This document shows, in pieces, positions 23,910-35,864 of a stretch of DNA of 64,000 bases. The DNA is taken from contig NC_079888.1 in assembly GCF_029227915.1 (NCBI RefSeq), forward strand, positions 20,192,001-20,256,000. The letters run 5' to 3'. The first letter of the stretch is position 1. Each line of letters opens with the position of its first letter. The DNA comes from Hydractinia symbiolongicarpus (taxonomy: Eukaryota > Cnidaria > Hydrozoa > Anthoathecata > Hydractiniidae). Below the pieces are notes generated by a model, which saw only the letters and a list, made by a program, of their open reading frames with translations, was not told the origin of the DNA and did no database searches. The translations under genes were made by a program, and so were the position numbers.

Positions 23910-24659
23910 GAAACTCAGCGATTACACTGGGCTCTGTGGTAGCGCTTTATTTAAGAATTATGATAAAAAAACTCATTTTTTTATTGTGGGACCAATCCTA
24001 GCCATTATTGCGCGCTGAGGAAATAGCGACAGTTTCAAAAACTACATTTCATTGACTTTCTAACGGTGTCAGTCCGTTTGAATTTCAACGATTGTGTCAC
24101 ATATTCGTACCAACATGTATTTAAAGATATTTTTCTGATATTACTAGGTTGCACCTCTTTTAACAATGAAACGATTGACTGTGGGACTTAATTGAGCTAA
24201 CTTTGGACTGTGACCTGATAAATGTCATAAATGAGACAGTTGGACTCCAAGAAATAACATTCTTGTTAATTTAACGTGATTGCCGGAACTCAGCGATTAC
24301 ACTGGGCACTGTGGTAGCGCTTCACTTAAAAATTAAGATACAAAAAGTCATTTTTTTATTGTGGGACCAATCCTAGCCGTTATCGCGCGCTAAAGAAATA
24401 GTGACAGTTTCAAGAACTACATTTCATTGACTTTCTAACGGTGTCAGTCCGTTTGAGTTACAACGGTTGGGTCACATATTCGTACCAACATGTATTTAAC
24501 GATATTTTTCTGTTATTATTAGGTTGCATCGCTTCTAACTATGAAACAGTTGACTGTGGGACTTAATTGAGCTAACTTTGGACTGTCACCTGATAAATGT
24601 GATAAAGGAGACAATTGGACTACAAGAAAAAACATTCTTCTTAATTTGACATGATTGCC
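23910..24659 (+). repeat. Monomers 65-66: transition copies between amplified blocks
   Basis: Starts are 23910 and 24285. The first has the front of the AAAACTCATTTTTTT variant (as at 24660 and 26156) but switches after GTGTCACATATTCG to a back half with GCACCTCTTTTAAC, the variant seen at the end of 23536. It is therefore a crossover product of its two neighbours. The second is a K-like copy with GGGCACTGTGG and GATACAAAAAG. Nothing else is visible. Confidence 0.85.
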
Positions 24660-27651
24660 GAAACTCAGCGATTACACTGGGCTCTGTGGTAGCGCTTCAT
24701 TTAAGAATTATGATAAAAAAACTCATTTTTTTATTGTGGGACCAATCCTAGCCATTATTGCGCGCTGAGGAAATAGCGACAGTTTCAAAAACTACATTTC
24801 ATTGACTTTCTAACGGTGTCAGTCCGTTTGAATTTCAACGGTTGTGTCACATATTCGTACCAACATGTATTTAAAGATATTTTTTTGATATTACTAGATT
24901 GCATCGCTTTTAACAATGAAACGTTGCCTGTGGGACTTAATTGAACTAACTTTGGACTGTGACCTGATAAATGTGATAAATAAGACAATTGGACTCCAAG
25001 ATATAACATTCTTGTTAATTTGGCGTGATTACCGGAACTCAGCGATTACACTGGGCACTGTGGTAGCGCTTCATTTAAAAATTAAGCTAAAAAAAGTCAT
25101 TTTTTTACTGTGGGACCTATCCTAGCCGTTAGCGCGCGTTGACGAAAAAGCGACCGTTTCAAAAACTACATTTCATTGACTTTCTAACGTTGTCAGTCCG
25201 TTTGAGTTACAACGGTTGGGTTACATATTCGTACCAACATGTATTTAGCGATATTTTTCTGATATTACTAGGTTGCATCGCTTTTAACTATGAAACGATT
25301 GACTGTGGGACTTAATTGAGCTAACTTTGGACTGTCACCTGATAAATGTGATAAAGGAGACTATTGGACTCCAAGAAAAAACATTTTTCTTAATTTGACA
25401 TGATTGCCGGAACTCAGCGATTACACTGGCCGCTGTGGTAGTGCTTCATTCAAGAGTTTAGATAAATAAGTCATTCTTTACTGTGGGACCAGTCCTATCT
25501 GTTATCGCGCGCGGAAGAAATAGCGACAGTTTCAAAACAGCATTTCATTGACTTTCTAACGGTGTCAGTCCGTTTGAGTTACAACGGTTGGGTAACATAT
25601 TCGTACCAACATGTATTTAGCGATATTTTTCTGATATTACTAGGTTGCATCGCTTTTAACTATGAAACGATTGACTGTGGGACTTAATTGAACTAACTTT
25701 GGACTGTGACCTGATAAATGTGATAAATAAGACAATTGGACTCCAAGATATAACATTCTTGTTAATTTGACGTGATTGCCGGAACTCAGCGATTACACTG
25801 GGCACTGTGGTAGCGCTTCATTTAAAAATTAATATAAAAAAAGTCATTTTTTTACTGTGGGACCTATCCTAGCCGTTAGCGCGCGTTGACGAAAAAGCGA
25901 CCGTTTCAGAAACTACATTTCATTGACTTTCTAACGGTGTCAGTCCGTTTGAGTTACAAGGGTTGGAATACATAATCGTACCAACATGTATTTAGCGACA
26001 TTTTTCTGATATTACTAGGTTGCATCGCTTTTAACTATGAAACGATTGACTGTGGGACTTAATTGAGCTAACTTTGGACTGTCACCTGATAAATGTGATA
26101 AAGGAGACAATTGGACTCCAAGAAAAAACATTCTTCTTAATTTGACATGATTGCCGAAACTCAGCGATTACACTGGGCTCTGTGGTAGCGCTTCATTTAA
26201 GAATTATGATAAAAAAACTCATTTTTTTATTGTGGGACCAATCCTAGCCATTATTGCGCGCTGAGGAAATAGCGACAGTTTCAAAAACTACATTTCATTG
26301 ACTTTCTAACGGTGTCAGTCCGTTTGAATTTCAACGGTTGTGTCACATATTCGTACCAACATGTATTTAAAGATATTTTTTTGATATTACTAGATTGCAT
26401 CGCTTTTAACAATGAAACGTTGCCTGTGGGACTTAATTGAACTAACTTTGGACTGTGACCTGATAAATGTGATAAATAAGACAATTGGACTCCAAGATAT
26501 AACATTCTTGTTAATTTGGCGTGATTACCGGAACTCAGCGATTACACTGGGCACTGTGGTAGCGCTTCATTTAAAAATTAAGCTAAAAAAAGTCATTTTT
26601 TTACTGTGGGACCTATCCTAGCCGTTAGCGCGCGTTGACGAAAAAGCGACCGTTTCAAAAACTACATTTCATTGACTTTCTAACGTTGTCAGTCCGTTTG
26701 AGTTACAACGGTTGGGTTACATATTCGTACCAACATGTATTTAGCGATATTTTTCTGATATTACTAGGTTGCATCGCTTTTAACTATGAAACGATTGACT
26801 GTGGGACTTAATTGAGCTAACTTTGGACTGTCACCTGATAAATGTGATAAAGGAGACTATTGGACTCCAAGAAAAAACATTTTTCTTAATTTGACATGAT
26901 TGCCGGAACTCAGCGATTACACTGGCCGCTGTGGTAGTGCTTCATTCAAGAGTTTAGATAAATAAGTCATTCTTTACTGTGGGACCAGTCCTATCTGTTA
27001 TCGCGCGCGGAAGAAATAGCGACAGTTTCAAAACAGCATTTCATTGACTTTCTAACGGTGTCAGTCCGTTTGAGTTACAACGGTTGGGTAACATATTCGT
27101 ACCAACATGTATTTAGCGATATTTTTCTGATATTACTAGGTTGCATCGCTTTTAACTATGAAACGATTGACTGTGGGACTTAATTGAACTAACTTTGGAC
27201 TGTGACCTGATAAATGTGATAAATAAGACAATTGGACTCCAAGATATAACATTCTTGTTAATTTGACGTGATTGCCGGAACTCAGCGATTACACTGGGCA
27301 CTGTGGTAGCGCTTCATTTAAAAATTAAGCTAAAAAAAGTCATTTTTTTACTGTGGGACCTATCCTAGCCGTTAGCGCGCGTTGACGAAAAAGCGACCGT
27401 TTCAGAAACTACATTTCATTGACTTTCTAACGGTGTCAGTCCGTTTGAGTTACAAGGGTTGGAATACATAATCGTACCAACATGTATTTAGCGATATTTT
27501 TCTGATATTACTAGGTTGCATCGCTTTTAACTATGAAACGATTGACTGTGGGACTTAATTGAGCTAACTTTGGACTGTCACCTGATAAATGTGATAAAGG
27601 AGACTATTTTACTCCAAGAAAAAACATTTTTCTTAATTTGACATGATTGCC
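24660..27651 (+). repeat. Monomers 67-74: 1496 bp tetramer, two tandem copies
   Basis: Starts are 24660, 25034, 25409, 25781 and 26156, 26530, 26905, 27277; every corresponding pair is 1496 bp apart. Shared private features include AAAACTCATTTTTTT with GTTGCCTGTGGG (first member), TGGCGTGATTACCGG before the second, the N-type front ACTGGCCGCTG with CAAAACAGCATTTC (third), and GGGTTGGAATACATAATCG (fourth). The first three members look the same in both copies by eye. The fourth differs at AATTAATATAAAA against AATTAAGCTAAAA, GCGACATTTT against GCGATATTTT, and its last 60 bases. Confidence 0.93.
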
Positions 27652-30600
27652 GGAACTCAGCGATTACACTGGCCGCTGTGGTAGCGCTTCATTCAAGAGT
27701 TTAGATAAATAAGTCATTCTTTACTGTGGGACCAGTCCTATCTGTTATCGCGCGCAGAAGAAATAGCGACAGTTTCAAAATTAAAATTCATTGAATTTCT
27801 AACGGTGTCAGTCCGTTTCAGTTACAACGGTTTGGTCACATATTCGTACAACATGTATTTAGCGATATTTTTCTGATATTACTAGGTTGCATCGCTTTTA
27901 CCTATGAAACGATTGACTGTGGGACTTAATTGAGCTAACTTTGGACTGTCACCTGATAAATGTGATAAAGGAGACTATTTTACTCCAAGAAAAAACTTTT
28001 TTCTTAATTTGACATGATTGCCGGAACTCAGCGATTACACTGGCCGCTGTGGTAGCGCTTCATTCAAGAGTTTAGATAAAGAAGTCATTCTTTACTGTGG
28101 GACCAGTCCTATCTGTTATCGCGCGCAGAAGAAATAGCGACAGTTTCAAAATTAAAATTCATTGAATTTCTAACGGTGTCAGTCCGTTTCAGTTACAACG
28201 GTTTGGTCACATATTCGTACAACATGTATTTAGCGATATTTTTCTGATATTACTAGGTTGCATCGCTTTTAACTATGAAACGATTGACTGTGGGACTTAA
28301 TAGAACTAACTTTGGACTCTGGCCTGATAAATGTGATAAATGAGACAATTGGACACCAAGAAATAACATTCTTCTTAATTTGACATGATTGCCGAAACTC
28401 AGTGATTACACTGGGCTCTGTGGTAGCGCTTCATTTAAGAATTAAGTTAAAAAAAGTCATTTTTTTATTGTGGGACCAATCCTAGACATTATCGCGCGCT
28501 GAGGAAATAGCGACAGTTTCAAAAACTACATTTCATTGACTTTCTAATGGTGTCAGTCACTTTGAGTTTCAACGGTTGTGTCACATATTCGTACCAACAT
28601 ATATTTAGCGATATTTTTTTGATATTACTAGGTTGCATCGCTTTTAACAATGAAACGTTGACTGTGGGACTTAATTGAACTAACTTTGGACTGTGACCTG
28701 ATAAATGTGATAAATGAGACAATTGGACTCCAAGAAATAACATTCTTCTTTATTTGACGTGATTTCCGGAACTCAGCGATTACACTGGGCTCTGTGGTAG
28801 CGCTTCATTTAAGAATTAAGATAAAAAAAGTCATTTTTTTATTGTGGGACCAATCCTAGCCATTATCACGCGCTGAGGAAATAGCGACAGTTTCAAAAAC
28901 TACATTTCATTGACTTTGTAACGGTGTCAGTCCGTTTGAGTTTCAACGGTTGTGTCACATATTCGTACCAACATATATTTAGCGATATTTTTTTGATATT
29001 ACTAGGTTGCATCGCTTTTAACAATGAAACGTTGACTGTGGGACTTAATTGAGCTAACTTTAGACTGTGACCTGATAAATGTGATAAATGAGACAATTTG
29101 ACTCCAAGAAATAACATTCTTCTTAATTTGACGTGATTGCCGGAACTCAGCGATTACACTGGGCACTGTGGTAGCGCTTCATTCAAGAGTTTAGATAAAT
29201 AAGTCATTCTTTACTGTGGGACCAGTCCTATCTGTTATCGCGAGCAGAAGAAATAGCGACAGTTTCAAAATTAAAATTCATTGAATTTCTAACGGTGTCA
29301 GTCCGTTTCAGTTACAACGGTTTGGTCACATATTCGTACAACATGTATTTAGCGATATTTTTCTGATATTACTAGGTTGCATCGCTTTTAACTATGAAAC
29401 GATTGACTGTGGGACTTAATTGAGCTAACTTTGGACTGTCACCTGATAAATGTGATAAAGGAGACTATTTTACTCCAAGAAAAAACTTTTTTCTTAATTT
29501 GACATGATTGCCGGAACTCAGCGATTACACTGGCCGCTGTGGTAGCGCTTCATTCAAGAGTTTAGATAAAGAAGTCATTCTTTACTGTGGGACCAGTCCT
29601 ATCTGTTATCGCGCGCAGAAGAAATAGCGACAGTTTCAAAATTAAAATTCATTGAATTTCTAACGGTGTCAGTCCGTTTCAGTTACAACGGTTTGGTCAC
29701 ATATTCGTACAACATGTATTTAGCGATATTTTTCTGATATTACTAGGTTGCATCGCTTTTAACTATGAAACGATTGACTGTGGGACTTAATAGAACTAAC
29801 TTTGGACTCTGGCCTGATAAATGTGATAAATGAGACAATTGGACACCAAGAAATAACATTCTTCTTAATTTGACATGATTGCCGAAACTCAGTGATTACA
29901 CTGGGCTCTGTGGTAGCGCTTCATTTAAGAATTAAGTTAAAAAAAGTCATTTTTTTATTGTGGGACCAATCCTAGACATTATCGCGCGCTGAGGAAATAG
30001 CGACAGTTTCAAAAACTACATTTCATTGACTTTCTAATGGTGTCAGTCACTTTGAGTTTCAACGGTTGTGTCACATATTCGTACCAACATATATTTAGCG
30101 ATATTTTTTTGATATTACTAGGTTGCATCGCTTTTAACAATGAAACGTTGACTGTGGGACTTAAGTGAACTAACTTTGGACTGTGACCTGATAAATGTGA
30201 TAAATGAGACAATTGGACTCCAAGAAATAACATTCTTCTTTATTTGACGTGATTTCCGGAACTCAGCGATTACACTGTGCTCTGTGGTAGCGCTTCATTT
30301 AAGAATTAAGATAAAAAAGTCATTTTTTTATTGTGGGACCAATCCTAGCCATTATCACGCGCTGAGGAAATAGCGACAGTTTCAAAAACTACATTTCATT
30401 GACTTTGTAACGGTGTCAGTCCGTTTGAGTTTCAACGGTTGTGTCACATATTCGTACCAACATGTATTTAGCGATATTTTTTTGATATTACTAGGTTGCA
30501 TCGCTTTTAACAATGAAACGTTGACTGTGGGACTTAATTGAGCTAACTTTAGACTGTGACCTGATAAATGTGATAAATGAGACAATTGGACTCCAAGAAA

Positions 30601-31006
30601 TAACATTCTTCTTAATTTGACGTGATTGCCGGAACTCAGCGATTACACTGGGCACTGTGGTAGCGCTTCATTTAAAAATTAAGATACAAAAAGTCATTTT
30701 TTTTATTGTGGGACCAATCCTAGCCGTTATCGCGCGCTAAAGAAATAGCGACAGTTTCAAGAACTACATTTCATTGACTTTCTAACGGTGTCAGTCCGTT
30801 TGAGTTACAACGGTTGGGTCACATATTCGTACCAACATGTATTTAACGATATTTTTCTGATATTATTAGGTTGCATCGCTTTTAACTATGAAACAGTTGA
30901 CTGTGGGACTTACTTGAGCTAACTTTGGACTGTCACCTGATAAATGTGATAAAGGAGACAATTGGACTCCAAGAAAAAACATTCTTCATAATTTGACATG
31001 ATTGCC
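27652..31006 (+). repeat. Monomers 75-83: N variants and a 1490 bp tetramer in two copies
   Basis: Starts are 27652, 28023, 28394, 28768, 29142, 29513, 29884, 30258 and 30631. The N copies at 27652, 28023, 29142 and 29513 are about 371 bp and carry TTCAAGAGTTTAGATAAA, GACCAGTCCTATCTGTTATC, TTCAAAATTAAAATTC and CGTACAACATG. The order N, D, E at 28023-29141 repeats at 29513-30630 with offsets of 1489-1490 bp, down to the rare ACTCAGTGATTACAC and TTAATAGAACTAAC. The fourth positions differ: N at 29142, but a K copy at 30631, so the repeat ends near 30631. Confidence 0.9.
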
Positions 31007-34000
31007 GAAACTCAGCGATTACACTGGGCTCTGTGGTAGCGCTTCATTTAAGAATTATGATAAAAAACCATTTTTTTACTGTGGGACCTATCCTAGCCGT
31101 TAGCGCGCGTTGACGAAAAAGCGACAGTTTCAAAAACTACATTTCATTGACTTTCTAACGGTGTCAGTCCGTTTGAGTTATCAAGGTTGGGTCAAATATT
31201 CGTACCAACATGTATTTAGCCATATTTTTCTGATATTACTAGGTTGCATCGCTTTTAACTATGAAACGATTGACTGTGGGACTTAATTGAGCTAACTTTG
31301 GACTGTCACCTGATAAATGTGATAAAGGAGACTATTGGACTCCAAGAAAAAACATTCTTCTTAATTTGACATGATTGCCGGAACTCAGCGATTACACTGG
31401 CCGCTGTGGTAGCGCTTCATTTAAGAGTTTAGATAAATAAGTCATTCTTTACTGTGGGACCAGTCCTATCTGTTATCGCGCGCGGAAGAAATAGCGACAG
31501 TTTCAAAAACTAAATTTCATTGAATTTCTAACGGTGTCAGTCCGTTTCAGTTACAACGGTTTGGTCACATATTCGTACAACATGTATTTAGCGATATTTT
31601 TCTGATATTACTAGGTTGCATTGCTTTTAACTATGAAACGATTGACTGTGTGACTTAATTGAACTAACTTTGGACTCTGGCCTGATAAATGTGATAAATG
31701 AGTCAATTGGACTCGAAGAAATAACATTCTTCTTAATTTGACGTGATTGCCGGAACTCAGCGATTACTCTGGGTTCTGTGGTAGCGCTTCAATTAAGAAT
31801 TAAGATAAAAAGTCGTTTTTTTATTGTGGGAGCAATCCTAGCCAATATCTCGCGCTGAAGAAATAGCGACAGTTTCAAAAACTACATTTCATTGACTTTC
31901 TAACGGTGTCAGTCCGTTTGAGTTACAACGGTTGGGTCATATATTCGTACCAACATGTATTTAGCGATATTTCTTTGATATTACTAGGTTGCATCGCTTT
32001 TAACAATGAAACGTTGACTGTGGGACTTAATTGAACTAACTTTGGACTGTGACCTGATAAAAGTGATAAATGAGACAATTGGACTCCAAGAAATAACATT
32101 CTTCTTAATTTGACGTGATTGCCGGAACTCGGCGATTACACTGGGCTCTGTGGTAGCGCTTCATTTAAGAATTAGGATAAAAAAGTCATTTTTTCATTGT
32201 GGGACCAATCCTAGCCGTTATTGCGCGCTGAAGAAATAGCGACAGTTTCAAAAACAGCATTTCATTGACTTTCTAACGGTGTCAGTCCGTTTGAGTTACA
32301 ACGGCTGGGTAACATATTCGTACCAACATGTATTTAGCGATATTTTTCTGATATTACTAGGTTGCATCGCTTTTAACTATGAAACGATTGACTGTGAGAC
32401 TTAATTGAACTAACTTTGGACTCTGGCCTGATAAATGTGATAAATGAGACAATTGGACACCAAGAAATAACATTCTTCTTAATTTGACATGATTGCCGAA
32501 ACTCAGCGATTACACTGGGCTCTGTGGTAGCGCCTCATTTAAGAATTAAGTTAAAAAAAGTCATTTTTTTATTGTGGGACCAATCCTAGACATTATCGCG
32601 CGCTGAGGAAATAGCGACAGTTTCAAAAACTAAATTTCATCGACTTTCTAATGGTGTCAGTCACTTTGAGTTTCAACGGATGTGTCACATATTCGTACCA
32701 ACATGTATTTAGCGATATTTTTCTGATATTACTAGGTTGCATCGCTTTTAACTATGAAACGATTGACTGTGGGACTTAATTGAACTAACTTTGGACTCTG
32801 GCCTGATAAATGTGATAAATGAGACAATTGGACACCAAGAAATAACATTCTTCTTAATTTGACATGATTGCCGAAACTCAGCGATTACACTGGGCTCTGT
32901 GGTAGCGCTTCATTTAAGAATTAAGTTAAAAAAAGTCATTTTTTTATTGTGGGACCAATCCTAGATATTATCGCGCGCTGAGGAAATAGCGACAGTTTCA
33001 AAAAATACATTTCATTGACTTTCTAATGGTGTCAGTCACTTTGAGTTTCAACGGATGTGTCACATATTCGTACCAACATGTATTTAGCGATATTTTCTTG
33101 ATATTACTAGGTTGCATCGCTTTTAACAATGAAACGTTGACTGTGGGACTTAATTGAACTAACTTTGGACTGTGACCTAATAAATGTGATAAATGAGACA
33201 ATTGGACTCCAAGAAATAACATTCTTTTTTATTTGACGTGATTTCCGGAACTCAGCGATTACACTGGGCTCTGTGATAGCGTTTCATTTAAGAATTAAGA
33301 TAAAAAAAGTCATTTTTTTATTGTGGGACCAATCCTAGCCATTATCGCGCGCTGAGGAAATAGCGACAGTTTCAAAAACTACATTTCATTGACTTTCTAA
33401 CGGTGTCAGTCCGTTTGAGTTTCAACGGTTGTGTCACATATTCGTACCAACATGTATTTAGCGATATTTTTTTGATATTACTAGGTTGCATCGCTTTTAA
33501 CAATGAAACGTTGACTGTGGGACTTAATTGAACTAACTTTGGACTGTGACCTGATAAATGTGATAAATGAGACAATTGGACTCCAAGAAATAACATTCTT
33601 CTTAATTTGACGTGATTGCCGGAACTCAGCGATTACACTGGGCTCTGTGGTAGCGCTTCAATTAAGAATTAAGATAAAATAATCATTTTTTTATTGCGGG
33701 ACCAATCCTAGCCATTATCTCGCGCTGAAGAAATAGCGGCAGTTTCAAAAACTACATTTCATTGACTTTTTAACGGTGTCAGTCGGTTTGAGTTACAACG
33801 GTTGTGTCAAATATTCGTACCAACATGTATTTAGCGATATCTTTCTGATATTACTAGGTTGCTTCTCTTTTAACAATAAAACGATTGACTGTGGGACTTA
33901 ATTGAGCTAACTTTGGACTGTGACCTGATAAATGTGATAAATGAGACAATTGGACTCCAAGAAATAACATTCTTCTTAATTTGACGTGATTGCCGGAACT

Positions 34001-35864
34001 CAGCGATTACACTTGGCACTGTGGTAGCGCTTCATTTAAAAATTAAGATACAAAAAGTCATTTTTTTATTGTGGGACCAATCCTAGCCGCTATCGCGCGC
34101 TAAAGAAATAGCGACAGTTTCAAGAACTACATTTCATTGACTTTCTAACGGTGTCAGTCCGTTTGAGTTACAACGGTTGGGTCACATATTCGTACCAACA
34201 TGTATTTAACGATATTTTTCTGATATTATTAGGTTGCATCGCTTTTAACTATGAAACAGTTGACTGTGGGACTTACTTGAGCTAACTTTGGACTGTCACC
34301 TGATAAATGTGATAAAGGAGACAATTGGACTCCAAGAAAAAACATTCTTCTTAATTTGACATGATTGCCGAAACTCAGCGATTACACTGGGCTCTGGGGT
34401 AGCGCTTCATTTAAGAATTATGATAAAAAAACCATTTTTTTACTGTGGGACCTATCCTAGCCGTTAGCGCGCATTGACGAAAAAGCGACAGTTTCAAAAA
34501 CTACATTTCATTGACTTTCTAACGGTGTCAGTCCGTTTGAGTTACCACGGTTGGGTCACATATTCGTACCAACATGTATTTAGCCATATTTTTCTGATAT
34601 TACTAGGTTGCATCGCTTTTAACTATGAAACGATTGACTGTGGGACTTAATTGAGCTAACTTTGGACTGTCACCTGATAAATGTGATAAAGGAGACTATT
34701 GGACTCCAAGAAAAAACATTCTTCTTAATTTGACATGATTGCCGGAACTCAGCGATTACACTGGCAGCTGTGGTAGCGCTTCATTTAAGAGTTTAGATAA
34801 ATAAGTCATTCTTTACTGTGGTACCAGTCCTATCTGTTATCGCGCGCGGAAGAAATAGCGACAGTTTCAAAAACTAAATTTCATTGAATTTCTAACGGTG
34901 TCAGTCCGTTTCAGTTACAACGGTTGGTCACATATTCGTACAACATGTATTTAGCGATATTTTTCTGATATTACTAGGTTGCTTCGGTTTTAACTATGAA
35001 ACGATTGACTGTGGGACTTAATTGAACTAACTTTGGACTCTGGCCTGATAAATGTGATAAATGAGTCAATTGGACACCAAGAAATAACATTCTTCTTAAT
35101 TTGACATGATTGCCGAAACTCAGCGATTACACTGGGCTCTGTGGTAGCACCTCATTTAAGAATTAAGTTAAAAAAAGTCATTTTTTTATTGTGGGACCAA
35201 TCCTAGCAAATATCTCGCGCTGAAGAAATAGCGACAGTTTCAAAAACTACATTTCATTGACTTTCTAACGGTGTCAGTCCGTTTGATTTACAACGGTTGG
35301 GTCAAATATTCGTGCCAACATGTATTTAGCGATATTTTTCTGATATTACTAGGTTGCATCGCATTTAACTATGAAACGATTGACTGTGGGACTTAATTGA
35401 ACTAACTTTGGACTCTGGCCTGATAAATGTGATAAATGAGACAATTGGACACCAAGAAATAACATTCTTCTTAATTTGACATGATTGCCAAAACTCAGCG
35501 ATTACACTGGGCTCTGTGGTAGCGCTTCATTTAAGAATTAAGTTAAAAAAAGTCATTTTTTTATTGTGGGACCAATCTTAGACATTATCGCGCGCTGAGG
35601 AAATAGCGACAGTTTCAAAATCTACATTTCATTGACTTTCTAATGGTGTCAGTCACTTTGAGTTTCAACGGATATGTCACATATTCGTACCAACATGTAT
35701 TTAGCGATATTTTTCTGATATTACTAGGTTGCATCGCTTTTAACTATGAAACGATTAACTGTGGGACTTAATTGAACTAACTTTGGACTCTGGCCTGATA
35801 AATGTGATAAATGAGACAATTGGACACCAAGAAATAACATTCTTCTTAATTTGACATGATTGCC
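31007..35864 (+). repeat. Monomers 84-96: mixed region with two CCATTT-N modules
   Basis: Starts are 31007, 31380, 31752, 32124, 32498, 32873, 33247, 33621, 33995, 34370, 34744, 35115 and 35490. The K, CCATTT, N order appears at 30631-31751 and 33995-35114. D copies with AGTTAAAAAAAGTC (32498, 32873, 35490) and E copies (33247) are interspersed. The 33621 copy carries AGATAAAATAATC, a variant that becomes common further right. The pair 35490-35864 with its right neighbour is related to 36239-36986 (shared CGATTAACTGTGGG). I see no regular multimer here. Confidence 0.85.
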
